DNA of 53,838 bases. Source: Bacteroidota bacterium (GTDB taxonomy: Bacteria; Bacteroidota; Ignavibacteria; UBA10030; UBA8401). A program made the translations under genes and the position numbers. Below the pieces are notes generated by a model. The model had not been told where the DNA came from. It was given only the letters and a program-made list of their open reading frames with translations, and did no database searches. The stretch spans positions 1 through 53,838 of the forward strand of contig WBUG01000017.1 of NCBI GenBank assembly GCA_008933835.1, in the 5' to 3' direction. Below are positions 43,669-53,838 of this stretch, one piece after another; positions within the stretch are counted from its first letter, which is position 1, and each line of letters starts with the position of its first letter.

Positions 43669-44451
43669 TCAGGTCGGTCGCTGCTCTGTCGCGGTGTATA
43701 ACAACGAGAGCGACCGTAAAGTTCGGGCCCCTTCCACGTGATACTGCAGATACGTCTGGAGGGCGGCAAGGATGCGGTCCTTCGCCGCCGGCGGCAGCGT
43801 CAGGGACGTGCACGAACCGACGGCACACTGGCGGAAGAACTGCAGGGACCGGAACGCCCCCCCGTCGATGCGCTGTCCGTTCGTATGTCCGTCGGCGTGG
43901 CACCGGTCGCAGATGACCGTGCCGTCGGACGAACGGAGGAGGACGAACGGAAGTTCCCCCGCCGTCACATCCCGGCCGCAGACGGCGCAGCGGGACAGGT
44001 CCAGACCGAACCCGAAGTGGCCGAAGAGCTTCACGGTGTACGTCAGCAGCACGTTCACCGCGTTCCGGTCCGCCGCGTCCAGCGCTCGCAGCGAATCCAC
44101 AAGCAGCGCGTAGACACCGGCGTCCTCGTGCTCGTCGTGCATCACCATCGCGGTGAGCTCGATGAGCGCCAGACCGGTGAAGAGGCGGTCGGTGTCCTGC
44201 TGGATACGATGGAGCGGCAGGACGGTCTCGCTCTTCGAGAGCAGGTGGAGGTCCCGGTGCTCCTTCTTATAGAGGATGACCGACGAGACGGAGAGCGGCT
44301 CCATGGAGGCGCCGAACTTGTTCTTCTCTCCGCGCGCCCCTTTGGCGATGACCTTCAGCTTTCCGTACCGTTTCGTATAGAGCGTCACGATCTTGCTCGT
44401 GTCGCCGTACGGCATCGCATGCAGCACCACCGCTTCGGTCTCGGCGATCAC
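43669..44451 (-). CDS. recO: DNA repair protein RecO
   Basis: 260 residues from a GTG that overlaps the mtnA stop (GTGA). The N-terminal OB fold reads ETEAVVLHAMPYGDTSKIVT and GKLKVIAKGARGEKNKFG. The C-terminal helical part contains a zinc finger with CAVCGRDV and CDRCHADGH, and the family's LLLRSSDG-type stretch VLLRSSDGTVICDRC. RecO loads RecA on SSB-covered DNA with RecR in the RecF(OR) pathway of gap repair. Length and domains are normal. It is translated together with mtnA, a linkage that has no clear functional meaning. Confidence 0.94.
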   Translation of the reverse strand: MIAETEAVVLHAMPYGDTSKIVTLYTKRYGKLKVIAKGARGEKNKFGASMEPLSVSSVILYKKEHRDLHLLSKSETVLPLHRIQQDTDRLFTGLALIELTAMVMHDEHEDAGVYALLVDSLRALDAADRNAVNVLLTYTVKLFGHFGFGLDLSRCAVCGRDVTAGELPFVLLRSSDGTVICDRCHADGHTNGQRIDGGAFRSLQFFRQCAVGSCTSLTLPPAAKDRILAALQTYLQYHVEGARTLRSLSLLYTATEQRPT

Positions 44452-45485
44452 GGCGCGAGCGCCTCCCGCAGCGACCGTTCGTATGGCTGACGGTGGATGC
44501 CGCGTTCGGTGATGACGGCGGTGATGAGGGCCCCCGGCGTCACGTCGAACGCCGGCGCGAACACCTCCGCCCCGTCCGGTGCGATGGGCGCGGCGAAACC
44601 GCCGAGCAGGTCCACCGCTGTACGCTCTTCGATGGGGATCCCGCTGCCGTCCGGCAGCGTCTCGTCGATGGTGGTGCGCGGCGCCGCGACGTAGAAGGGA
44701 ATCCCGTGCGCCCGCGCGGCGATGGCGAGCTGGTACGTGCCGATCTTGTTGGCGGTGTCGCCGTTCATCGCGATGCGGTCCGCACCGACGATGACCAGAT
44801 CGATCCCCTTGCGCAGCATCGCCCAGGCCGCAGAGCCGTCCGTGATGAGCGCCGCGGGGATCCCCGCCTTCCGCAGTTCCCACATCGTGAGCCGCGCCCC
44901 CTGGAAGAGCGGGCGCGTCTCGTCCGCATAGACGAACGGGCGCTTCCCCGCGGCGTGCGCCGTGACGACCGCGCCGAGCGCGGTGCCGATGCCGCCGGTC
45001 GCGAGAGCGCCGGTGTTGCAGTGCGTCAGGATGCGAGCCCCCTCTTCGATGAGCTGCGCGCCGTAGAATCCGATGGAATCGCACAGCCGGCGGTCTTCAT
45101 CATGCACGGCCAGCGCTTCCTGTTCCAGCAATGTGTACAGCGCACCGCTCCCGCATCGAGGGTTTAGACGCACAACGCCGCGCATCCGTTCCAGGGCTCC
45201 GAAGAGGTTCCTGGCCGTGGGACGGGTGCGAGAGAGCCGATCCACGCTGAGGGTGAAGGCTTCCAGGAACCCCTCCAAAGGCGCTTCCCGGAGGGAGCGG
45301 ACCCCCAGCAGAACGCCGTACGCGGCCGTGATGCCGAGCAGCGGCGCTCCGCGGACCTTCAGACGTTCGACGGCCTCCGCCAGAACTTCGATGTCGGCGG
45401 TCTCGACGTACTCCTCCCGCGACGGCAGGAGCGTCTGGTCGAGGAAGCGGACGGTTCCGGAACGCCATTCGATGGAACGGATCAT
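44448..45485 (-). CDS. mtnA: S-methyl-5-thioribose-1-phosphate isomerase
   Basis: 345 residues, the normal length. Family motifs: LKVRGAPLLGITAAYGV, TRPTARNLFGALERM, LTHCNTGALATGGIGTALG (with catalytic Cys), VYADETRPLFQGARLT, LVIVGADRIAMNGDTANKIG (catalytic Asp) and the final IAPDGAEVFAPAFDVTPGAL. It converts methylthioribose-1-phosphate to methylthioribulose-1-phosphate in the methionine salvage route. GAGG lies five bases before the ATG. No mtnB, C or D genes are nearby. A PfkB-type kinase gene lies upstream, separated by a terminator, so it is a separate unit from that kinase. Confidence 0.96.
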   Translation of the reverse strand: MIRSIEWRSGTVRFLDQTLLPSREEYVETADIEVLAEAVERLKVRGAPLLGITAAYGVLLGVRSLREAPLEGFLEAFTLSVDRLSRTRPTARNLFGALERMRGVVRLNPRCGSGALYTLLEQEALAVHDEDRRLCDSIGFYGAQLIEEGARILTHCNTGALATGGIGTALGAVVTAHAAGKRPFVYADETRPLFQGARLTMWELRKAGIPAALITDGSAAWAMLRKGIDLVIVGADRIAMNGDTANKIGTYQLAIAARAHGIPFYVAAPRTTIDETLPDGSGIPIEERTAVDLLGGFAAPIAPDGAEVFAPAFDVTPGALITAVITERGIHRQPYERSLREALAP

Positions 45486-45503
45486 GCATGCCTCAAAAAG
45501 AGA

Positions 45504-45524
45504 ACTCCCGCGGTACGCGGGAGT
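45504..45524 (-). terminator. Intrinsic terminator of the PfkB kinase gene
   Basis: Perfect 9-bp stem ACTCCCGCG / CGCGGGAGT with loop GTA, followed on the minus strand by TCTCTTTTTGAG. It separates the kinase operon from mtnA-recO. Confidence 0.85.
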
Positions 45525-45551
45525 CGGAAAACGGAACGGTGCGCGGAGCGG

Positions 45552-46463
45552 TCACTCATCGAACCGGGAGAGCTCCTTGAACTCGCGGAACCGGTCCTGG
45601 ATCTTCAGGTACGACAGGTCGCGCAGTCCGTCCACCGAGACCTTCTCGACGCAGAACGACGCCATCGTGCTGCCGTAGATGACCGCCCGCTTCACGTTCT
45701 CGTGCGACAGATCGTCGGTCTTCGCGAGCCAGGCGGTGAATCCCGCCGCGAAGGTGTCCCCCGCACCGGTCGGATCGAAGATGTCCTCCAACGGATAGGC
45801 CGGCGCGGAGAAGATCTGGTCCTCGTGGAACAGGAGCGCACCGTGCTCCCCTTTCTTGATGATGAGGGTCTTCGCCCCCATCTCGCGGATGCGGCGCGCC
45901 GCTTTCAGGAGGTTCGGTTCCCCGGAGAGGAGCCGAGCTTCGGAGTCGTTGAGGATGAACGCGTCGAACAGCGACATCGTCTTCAACAGTTCGTCGCGTT
46001 TCGTCTCGATCCAGAAGTTCATCGTATCGCCCACCACGAGCCGCGGCCGCTCGACCTGCTCGAGCACGCGGCGCTGGAGCACCGGATCGATGTTGCCGAG
46101 ACAGATGTAGCGCGTCTTGCGGTACGATTCGGGGATCTTCGGGTCGAACTTCTCGAACACGTTGAGGTTGAGCGAGAGGGTGTCGCGGTTGTTCAGGTCG
46201 TAGTGGTAGCGGCCGGACCAGCGGAACGTGCGACCTTCCTTGATGACCTCGAGACCCTCGAGGTCGATGCCGCGCTCGTTGAGGAACTCGATGGCCTGCG
46301 GAGGGTAGTCCCCGCCGACGACCCCCACGAGGCGGACCGGTGTGGTGAAATAGCTCGAGGCGACCGCGATGTACACGGCGGACCCGCCCAGGACGTTGTC
46401 CGCCCGGCCGAACGGCGTTTCGATGTCATCGATGGCGACCGAGCCTACGACGAGAATGCTCAC
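45552..46463 (-). CDS. PfkB-family carbohydrate/nucleoside kinase
   Basis: 303 residues from a GTG with GGAG five bases upstream. PfkB signature 1 is in GRADNVLGGSAVYIAVASSY, and signature 2 with the catalytic Asp is DPTGAGDTFAAGFTAWL. Near-identical family members are called ribokinase or sugar kinase; the substrate cannot be read from sequence. The WSGRYHYDLNNRDTLSLNLN insert is typical of a widespread subgroup in this kind of bacterium. It ends in a terminator just before mtnA, so a role in purine-ribose or methylthioribose metabolism is only a neighbourhood guess. It follows the GHL10 gene by nine bases. Confidence 0.9.
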   Translation of the reverse strand: MSILVVGSVAIDDIETPFGRADNVLGGSAVYIAVASSYFTTPVRLVGVVGGDYPPQAIEFLNERGIDLEGLEVIKEGRTFRWSGRYHYDLNNRDTLSLNLNVFEKFDPKIPESYRKTRYICLGNIDPVLQRRVLEQVERPRLVVGDTMNFWIETKRDELLKTMSLFDAFILNDSEARLLSGEPNLLKAARRIREMGAKTLIIKKGEHGALLFHEDQIFSAPAYPLEDIFDPTGAGDTFAAGFTAWLAKTDDLSHENVKRAVIYGSTMASFCVEKVSVDGLRDLSYLKIQDRFREFKELSRFDE

Positions 46464-46472
46464 TCCTGCTCC

Positions 46473-48146
46473 TTACGGTTTGATGGTTCGTTGCAGCAGC
46501 CGCGGCGGCACCGCCCGGGTCCGGAAGGGACCGGCGGCGAGCAGACGCAGCTGCTCCGCGCTCAGACTGGAGGTGGCGAACAGGATGATCCCGTCCGCCT
46601 TCAGTTCGCGGCACCGTTCGATCTGCTGCAGCAGCATCGACGGCGTCAGTTTCATGTACGGGGCGAGTCCCACGTACAGCGGGAAGGACTCTCCCACGAC
46701 GGACCGCATGCGGACGATGGACTCGGCCACCCAGTCGGCGTTGACGGTGTAGGCCATCGGGGCGAGGACGTTCACGTACCCCTTGTTCGCCCATTCGTCC
46801 CATCGCTGCATCTTGGTGCGGTGCGCTTCCTCAATATCGGGAAAAATATCCGCGGATAAAAGCGTCTCGGGATTCTCCCACCGGATGCGCTTCACGAAAT
46901 CGGTCACCACCTGCTGCCGCCACCTCCGCCATTCCTCCCACTTCTCCGGCGCCGTGATGGGATCGATGTCCATCGGGTCCGTTCCGGAGACCGCCTTGAA
47001 CGCCTCCCGCGAACGGGCGCTGTAGTCGGACGACTCCTCCAGCGGAACGCCGACCGGATAGCGGATGTAGTCCAGCTGCATGCCGGCGATGTCCGGATAT
47101 AATGTCCGCACTTCGCGGTAGAGCGACGCGATGAGGTCCTGGGCATCGGGATGGCCCGGGTTCACGAAGAGGTATCCCGCTTCTGCACGGGAGACGTTCT
47201 CGCCGTTCCGCTTCACGATGGCCCAGTCGGGATGTTTGGTGAGGATGGGTCCCGTTCCCGAGTCGTCCGCCGCGCCGACGTATCCGACGAAGAAGGTGTG
47301 GATCCACGCATGGATCTCCACGCCGTGCCGTTTCCCGGCGTCGATGTACGCGCGGAGCGGGTCGAACCCGGCGAACTGCGGCTTCTGGCGCGTGATGAAT
47401 CCGGGATAGATGGTCTCCCCCCGCCAGATGGTCTCGACGAACATCATGTTGAATCCCGCCTCGGCGTACGTCCGGACGAGCCGTTCGATCTCCTCGCCGC
47501 TCCGCTCCACCGGACGATGCCAGACGCCGCGGCCTTCCACCGAGGGTGAGAGCGAGATGCGGTACTCGAGCCCGTCCATGAGCGCCATGCCGGCCGCATA
47601 GACGGACGAATCCACCGGACCGGTGCCCGCCATCGCGCTGTCCTTCAGGAACTGTCCGAACGCGTCGAGCGATGCGGCGAGCGCGGAGCGCTGTTCGTCC
47701 GGGAACTGCCGGGAGAGGGCGGTGAACTTCTTCCGCAGTTCGGCGAGCCGCATGGCGGTATAGATGCGGAACGACTCGGCGTCGAACCGTACCGTCACGG
47801 AGCTGTCGTCCGCGGTGATCTTCGCGCCGATCCGGATGGTGTTGAGCAGGAACTGGCGGGCCCGGCCGTGTCCGGAGAGCACGTACTCCCCTGGCCGCAG
47901 CGGTGAATCGTTCCCGCCGAACGCGACGACGACGTCGTTGCGCACCGTCGCCTCCACCCCCCATTGGTTGGTGCCGGTGGAACGGCGTCCGTACGCCGAC
48001 GTGTAGATGATGAGCTGATGCTCGCCCCGTCCCCCCGGATAATCGCGGGCGTTCTTCGGATCCTTCGCCGTCACGGGATAGGACGCCGGCTCGGATTGAC
48101 CGAACACGCCGGTGACGGAGAGGAGGACGAGGAGGAGCGTTCTCAT
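46473..48146 (-). CDS. Exported family 10 glycosyl-hydrolase-like protein (GHL10)
   Basis: 557 residues, signal peptide [16 protein letters not shown]. The C-terminal two thirds (about 215-545) match the GHL10/DUF187 TIM barrel: GRGVWHRPVERSGEEIERLV, FNMMFVETIWRGETIYPGF, GVEIHAWIHTFFVGYVGA, LYPDIAGMQLDYIRYPVGVP and APMAYTVNADWVAESIV. GHL10 proteins are predicted glycoside hydrolases; some act on peptidoglycan-like polymers after amidase action. The N-terminal 200 residues are a separate, mainly beta/alpha region. The start overlaps the Nudix stop by four bases (ATGA). Confidence 0.9.
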   Translation of the reverse strand: MRTLLLVLLSVTGVFGQSEPASYPVTAKDPKNARDYPGGRGEHQLIIYTSAYGRRSTGTNQWGVEATVRNDVVVAFGGNDSPLRPGEYVLSGHGRARQFLLNTIRIGAKITADDSSVTVRFDAESFRIYTAMRLAELRKKFTALSRQFPDEQRSALAASLDAFGQFLKDSAMAGTGPVDSSVYAAGMALMDGLEYRISLSPSVEGRGVWHRPVERSGEEIERLVRTYAEAGFNMMFVETIWRGETIYPGFITRQKPQFAGFDPLRAYIDAGKRHGVEIHAWIHTFFVGYVGAADDSGTGPILTKHPDWAIVKRNGENVSRAEAGYLFVNPGHPDAQDLIASLYREVRTLYPDIAGMQLDYIRYPVGVPLEESSDYSARSREAFKAVSGTDPMDIDPITAPEKWEEWRRWRQQVVTDFVKRIRWENPETLLSADIFPDIEEAHRTKMQRWDEWANKGYVNVLAPMAYTVNADWVAESIVRMRSVVGESFPLYVGLAPYMKLTPSMLLQQIERCRELKADGIILFATSSLSAEQLRLLAAGPFRTRAVPPRLLQRTIKP

Positions 48147-48616
48147 AACGGTATCATGGAAAAGGCGGCGGCACGGGCGCCGGAGACGATGTACGTGTGG
48201 ACGATGTCCAGCGCGGCGGACTGCCCCGGCCAGACGCAGAGCTTCTTCGCTTCCTCCAGCGTGAACCACCCGAACTCGTCGTGTTCCTCGGACAGCACCG
48301 GATCGGAGCCGGCGGGTACCTGCATCGCGAAGACGGCGGTGTGATGCATCACGTCCTGGCGGGCGGAGAAGAACGTGTTCACGTGCGGCACCACCCACAT
48401 GCGCTGCGGCGTGTATCCGGTCTCCTCCCTCACTTCGCGCAGTGCCGCGTTCACCGCCGTTTCGCCCGTCTCGATGGAACCGGTCACGATCTGCCACTGG
48501 TCGGGATAGAGCGTCTCGTTCTTCGAGCGCCTCAGCATCAGGTACGACGGACGGGCGTTCTCGAAGGAGAAGATGCACGTTTCGATGATCTGACAGACGA
48601 TGGACGGCATGGTCAT
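48143..48616 (-). CDS. Nudix hydrolase
   Basis: 157 residues. The Nudix box is complete: [20 protein letters not shown] followed by TGY, with the metal-binding Glu residues. The N-terminal [20 protein letters not shown] and the C-terminal [16 protein letters not shown] are typical of the MutT/dATP pyrophosphohydrolase (NtpA) type. The substrate is probably a nucleoside triphosphate or dihydroneopterin triphosphate, but this is not certain. The start overlaps the stop of the pseudouridine synthase gene (ATGA), and its own stop overlaps the GHL10 start, giving a coupled trio. Confidence 0.92.
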   Translation of the reverse strand: MTMPSIVCQIIETCIFSFENARPSYLMLRRSKNETLYPDQWQIVTGSIETGETAVNAALREVREETGYTPQRMWVVPHVNTFFSARQDVMHHTAVFAMQVPAGSDPVLSEEHDEFGWFTLEEAKKLCVWPGQSAALDIVHTYIVSGARAAAFSMIPL

Positions 48617-49362
48617 TCGGCCTCGTTCTTCAGCGATGCGACCTCCCGCGGCGTGAGCGGCCGTACGGTTCCTTCTTCAAGCGTGCCGAGCTCCACCGGA
48701 CCGATGGCGATGCGGCGCAGCGACAGGACGGGATGACCCAGCGTATCGAACATCCGGCGTATCTGCCGGTTCTTTCCTTCGATGATCGTGAGCTGACAGG
48801 ATGAAATGGAGCCGTCCGTTTCCGCTCGTTCGACGACGGCCGGCAGCGTCCTGGTGCCGTCGTCGAGCACGATGCCCGTTTCGAGCCGGCGCCGATCTTC
48901 GGCGGTCAGTCTGCCTTCACACTCGACCGCATAGGTCTTCGGGAACTTCGACGAAGGATTCGTGAGCCGCTCGCCGAGCTGCGAGTCGTTGGTGATGAGC
49001 AGCGCTCCCGTGGTCTCTTTGTCCAGCCTCCCCACCGGGAAGAGGTGTCCTCCCCCTCTGCCGGAAGGGATCAGGTCGTACACCGTCCGTCGTTGCCGTT
49101 CGTCGGACCTCGTGGTGACGACGCCGGCCGGCTTGTTCAGCAACAGATAGACGAACGTTTTCGTCCGGGAGGCTTCCGTCCCCTCCACGTCGATCCGGTC
49201 GGCCGACGGGTCCACACGGAACGCCGCCTGCGTCACGATGCGGCCGTTCACGGAGACCTTCCCTTCCGCCACGAGCCGTTCCGCCTGGCTCCGGGAGCAC
49301 CATCCGAGCTTGGACAGCGCCCGCGGCAGGCTGACGACGCGAAGAGGGTGCCTCGATTTCAC
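48613..49362 (-). CDS. RsuA/RluB-family rRNA pseudouridine synthase
   Basis: 249 residues from a GTG at 49362 (no clear ribosome binding site; a start further upstream has no support). The S4 RNA-binding domain is at about 8-55 ([20 protein letters not shown]). The catalytic domain has [20 protein letters not shown] with the catalytic Asp, [20 protein letters not shown] and [20 protein letters not shown], as in RsuA, RluB, RluE and RluF. It isomerises a uridine in rRNA; which position is not determined. Its stop overlaps the Nudix gene start by four bases. Confidence 0.92.
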   Translation of the reverse strand: MKSRHPLRVVSLPRALSKLGWCSRSQAERLVAEGKVSVNGRIVTQAAFRVDPSADRIDVEGTEASRTKTFVYLLLNKPAGVVTTRSDERQRRTVYDLIPSGRGGGHLFPVGRLDKETTGALLITNDSQLGERLTNPSSKFPKTYAVECEGRLTAEDRRRLETGIVLDDGTRTLPAVVERAETDGSISSCQLTIIEGKNRQIRRMFDTLGHPVLSLRRIAIGPVELGTLEEGTVRPLTPREVASLKNEAE

Positions 49363-49399
49363 GGATGAATATTGAAAGATAATCGGGAAAAACCAATCA

Positions 49400-50332
49400 C
49401 TATTTCGCCAGGCCGGGAACGCCGCCGAGGGAACCGGCATGACGCACCGCGCTGCGGATGGCGCGGGCGACCGCTTCGGCCCCCATCTCCGCCGCATGGT
49501 CCACCGCCGCCGTGACGGTTCCGCAGGAAAGGGCGAAGGAAACATCGCCGTCGAACGTGGTATGGCACGGAACGATGGCGCGCGCCATGCCGTCATGCGC
49601 CCGCTGCGCGATGCGGTGGGTGTCCACTTTGTTGAACCGTGCGTTCACCGCCACGACGACGAGCGTCGTGTTCGTGTTGCGCGTCAGCAGCCGGTCGTCG
49701 TTGAACCGCCGCAGCCGCTCCTCCGCGGTAAGGAATCCGCTTCCCGTCCGTGCGCCGGCGATGACCGAACCATCCGCGTCCACCACATCGCCGACCGCGT
49801 TCACCACCGCGAGGGCGCCGACGACGAGCTCACCGTCACGCAGCGACGCTGTACCGACGCCGCCCTTCATCGCGTTCACGAAGCCGTTCCATTTCCCCAC
49901 GACCGCTCCGGTTCCGGCGCCGACGCTCCCTTCCGCCACGAGCTTCCCGGCCGATGCGCATGCCGCAGCGGCGTCCGCGGGCTGCGGGAAGGCGGTCGGG
50001 TCGCCGACATTGAGATCGAAGATGATGGCGCTCGGCACGATGGGAACGAGCGCCCACGGAGTCGAGTATCCGATCTTGCGTTCCGCGAGGTACTGCATCA
50101 CGCCGTTGGCGGCGCCGAGCCCGTACGCACTGCCGCCGGAGAGGAGCACCGCATGCGTCTCCTGCATCTGCCGCACCGGTGAGAGCGCCTCGAGCTCCCT
50201 CGTACCGGGCGAACTCCCGCGCACGTCGCAGCTGGCGACGGTGCCCGGGGGACAGAGCACGACGGTGCATCCGGTGATGCGCTCCGTGTCGGTCCAGTGA
50301 CCGACGGCGATGCCGGGTACGTCGGTGATCAT
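49400..50332 (-). CDS. P1 family peptidase (DmpA/NylC-like, S58)
   Basis: 310 residues. The Ntn-like fold of the P1 family is visible: [60 protein letters not shown] and [16 protein letters not shown]. In NylC and DmpA relatives the Thr or Ser at the start of the beta chain is the self-cleaved nucleophile; the matching site here is in NTNTTLVVV. It should be made as a precursor cleaved into two chains, and acts as an aminopeptidase or amidase of unknown substrate. The start overlaps the stop of the SpoU gene (ATGA). Confidence 0.9.
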   Translation of the reverse strand: MITDVPGIAVGHWTDTERITGCTVVLCPPGTVASCDVRGSSPGTRELEALSPVRQMQETHAVLLSGGSAYGLGAANGVMQYLAERKIGYSTPWALVPIVPSAIIFDLNVGDPTAFPQPADAAAACASAGKLVAEGSVGAGTGAVVGKWNGFVNAMKGGVGTASLRDGELVVGALAVVNAVGDVVDADGSVIAGARTGSGFLTAEERLRRFNDDRLLTRNTNTTLVVVAVNARFNKVDTHRIAQRAHDGMARAIVPCHTTFDGDVSFALSCGTVTAAVDHAAEMGAEAVARAIRSAVRHAGSLGGVPGLAK

Positions 50333-51124
50333 GAGCGTCGCATGGTGAAATGGGAGAGGATGATGCCGCACGCCATCGCGGCGTTGAGCGATTCCGCGGT
50401 GCCGAACTTCGGAATGGCGACGCGCAGGTCCGCCAGAGAGGATATCTCTTCCGAAACGCCGTGCGATTCGCTGCCGATGACGAGGACGGAACGCTCCGGC
50501 GGGACGACCGTGCCGAGCAGTTCGGAGCCGTTCACTTCGGTGGTGATGATGCTCCATCCCTCCTGCCGCCGGCGGCGGAGGAACGCCGGGAGCGGTACGC
50601 CGTGCGCCACCGGAAGATGGAAGAGGGAACCCATGGTGGCGCGGACGGTCTTCGGGTTGTACGGTTCGGCCGAACCTTCGCCGATGACCACGCCGGCGGC
50701 GCCGAACCAGTCCGCCGTGCGGATGATGGTGCCGAGATTCCCCGGGTCGTTCACCGAATCCGCGGCCACGATGATCCCCTGTTCCGGCGCCATCGAACGG
50801 AGCGCGGCCTCCGGGTCGAACATCGGCATCACGGCGGCGATCCCCTGCGGCGTCACCGCATCGGTGACATCCGCGAGCTCCTTTTCGGACACGGCGAACG
50901 ATTCATCGGCGTTCCGGATGAGCCGCTCCAGCAGCGCCGCATCGTCCGCCGCCCCTTCGACGATCAGCAGCGTACGGAAGCGGATTCCCGCCCCTACCGC
51001 TTCCGCAAGGCTCTTCCATCCTTCCACGATGAAGAGCCCCTCCTCCTCGCGGTACTTCTTCTGGAGCAGCCGTTTCATCCCCGCCAGACGCTGCTTGGAG
51101 AACGTTCCGCGGATCCCGTTCGGT

Positions 51125-51132
<8 letters not shown>
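50329..51132 (-). CDS. SpoU/TrmH-type RNA 2'-O-methyltransferase
   Basis: 267 residues. The N-terminal domain (about 10-100) holds [20 protein letters not shown], as in the RNA-substrate-binding part. The SPOUT domain motifs are [20 protein letters not shown] (motif 1), [15 protein letters not shown] (motif 2) and [20 protein letters not shown] (motif 3), the knotted S-adenosylmethionine site. It methylates ribose in tRNA or rRNA; the target is not evident. The start at 51132 overlaps the end of the mutase gene by eight bases, so translation is coupled. Confidence 0.94.
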
Positions 51133-52690
<1,558 letters not shown>

Positions 52691-52782
52691 CGGGTCGGAA
52701 TTGGTGAAAATCGTGCTCTGCGGGGATAAAATAACGAAGATGGAGACAAGATGAAACATATAATAGAAGGCGTTGAGCGGCT

Positions 52783-53838
52783 TCACCGTTCCTTCCAGTG
52801 CCGGACCGTGAGACGGACTCCGTCGGTCTCCATCACCACTGCGCCGTCACGATCCGTCCGGTGGACGGCCGCCCCGGCCCGCTCGAACCGCTCGATGACC
52901 TTGCGGGAAGGATGGCGGAATTTGTTGAACCGCGCGACGGAAATGACCGCATGCGCCGGAGTGACCGACTCCACCAGCTCTTCGGTGCTGCTCGTGGACG
53001 AACCATGATGGCCCGCCTTCAGGACGTCGGCGTCCATGAACCCGCCGTACGTTGCGGTCATCTCCCGTTCGCTCTCCGCTTCGGCATCCCCCATGAAGAG
53101 GAACGACACCGAACCGTACACCACTTTCATGACGACCGAGACGTCGTTGACGTCGGAATATCCATCGGTCGAATCGCGGTCGATGTTCCGTTCCGTCGGA
53201 TGGAGGAAGTACACCCGCACGCCGCTGACGCTGCGCACCATCCCGGCCCGCGCCGTGGTCTGCGGAAGGTCCCGCTCCAGCGCATCGTAGACGCCGTAGA
53301 GCCGGGAGTTCAACGGCTGTCCGGGATCGATGGTCTCGAGCACCTCGAAGCCGCGCAGGAGCGCCGGCACGCCCCCCATGTGGTCCGCGTGCGGATGCGT
53401 GGTGATCACCGCATCGATGCGCGAAACGCCCTGACGCCGGAGGAACGGCGCGACCACATCCTCGCCCGCATCCTTCCCTCCGCCCGCGGGCCCGGCGTCG
53501 ATGACGTACGTCTCTCCCCCCGGGAACCGCACCACCGCGCAATCCCCCTGTCCGACATCGAGGAAGGTCACACGAAGTACGCTCTCCTGCTCCTCCATCG
53601 CCGAAGCGAAGAGCAGCGCGGAGGCGAAGAGCATCATCAGCGCGGCGGTCGCCTTGAGGAACCGTGCGTCCCGGAGATGGAAGAGCATCGCAATGACGGC
53701 GGAGTAGATGACCGTTTCGCGCCAGCCGAACGTCGAGGTGTCCACCGACGCGTACGGTACCTGTTCCGCCAGGCGGACGAACGCCAGCGTGAACCAGGCG
53801 AGGAGGTCGTTCACCTCGCTGAACATCGCCGCCGCCCA
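52783..53838 (-). CDS. ComEC/Rec2 competence protein, C-terminal part (cut by window)
   Basis: 351 codons are present and the frame continues past the right edge (four codons precede the first Met), so the upstream part of the gene is missing. Membrane segments (about 35-75) are followed by the metallo-beta-lactamase domain: [40 protein letters not shown] (H-x-H-x-DH), FLFMGDAE and [13 protein letters not shown]. This is the C-terminal nuclease-like domain of ComEC, which carries DNA through the inner membrane during transformation. A free-standing MBL hydrolase is less likely because of the membrane segments and missing start. Confidence 0.88.
   Translation of the reverse strand, partial: WAAAMFSEVNDLLAWFTLAFVRLAEQVPYASVDTSTFGWRETVIYSAVIAMLFHLRDARFLKATAALMMLFASALLFASAMEEQESVLRVTFLDVGQGDCAVVRFPGGETYVIDAGPAGGGKDAGEDVVAPFLRRQGVSRIDAVITTHPHADHMGGVPALLRGFEVLETIDPGQPLNSRLYGVYDALERDLPQTTARAGMVRSVSGVRVYFLHPTERNIDRDSTDGYSDVNDVSVVMKVVYGSVSFLFMGDAEAESEREMTATYGGFMDADVLKAGHHGSSTSSTEELVESVTPAHAVISVARFNKFRHPSRKVIERFERAGAAVHRTDRDGAVVMETDGVRLTVRHWKER

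Overview
The window is dense, GC-rich bacterial chromosome carrying 45 genes, 43 of them on the minus strand. It looks like a member of the FCB group near Bacteroidota/Chlorobiota (Ignavibacteria or Kapabacteria-like). The grounds are a GWxTD-domain protein, a secreted M6 protease with a type IX secretion (T9SS) C-terminal sorting domain, a CGEP-like S9 peptidase, DUF3108 and LPP20-type envelope proteins, and promoters that often have only TTG as the -35 element. This placement is inference from gene content; there is no rRNA or tRNA gene in the window.

Layout. 1-2.3 kb: a partial zinc-finger anti-sigma-like gene, an unrecognised helical protein, then a gene-free stretch of 7-bp tandem repeats and ATGCTGAA palindromes. 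2.3-4.7 kb: a secreted S9 peptidase. 4.7-7.5 kb: repeat-rich, AT-rich spacer and a divergent pair of odd regulators, a truncated pseudo-receiver and an HTH protein with what looks like a cobalamin-type domain lacking its ligands. 7.5-19.9 kb: minus-strand envelope genes (beta-barrel protein, three LPP20-like proteins, DUF2135-like protein, PrsW, MltC-like transglycosylase, PQQ propeller protein, M48 protease, CHASE2 adenylate cyclase). 20.1-21.0 kb: one plus-strand double-PDZ protein with a clear terminator. 21.0-28.1 kb: hydrolase, lipoprotein, thioesterase, carB and cstA. 28.3-34.2 kb: M6 protease, BamA/TamA-like protein, GWxTD protein. 34.2-42.0 kb: a tightly packed run (rimO, cdsA, zinc/DUF2007 protein, CPBP protease, DUF3108, GT9, VanX-like, geranylgeranyl-reductase-like flavoprotein, ferredoxin, FKBP). 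42.1-53.8 kb: HtrA, recO, mtnA, PfkB kinase, GHL10 hydrolase, Nudix, RNA pseudouridine synthase, P1 peptidase, SpoU methyltransferase, methylmalonyl-CoA mutase large chain, and a ComEC C-terminal part cut by the window edge.

Many genes form translationally coupled strings: eight junctions use ATGA or GTGA overlaps. Intrinsic terminators and several sigma70-like promoters mark transcription units. No CRISPR array, insertion sequence, phage or recognisable defence system was seen. The most unusual signals are the 7-bp repeat arrays, a recurring TTTCG-TAGATT extended -10 motif (one copy predicting a nearly leaderless mRNA), a terminator-like hairpin inside the predicted carB leader, the unrecognised gene beside the zf-HC2 gene, and the two regulators that appear to have lost their sensory residues.
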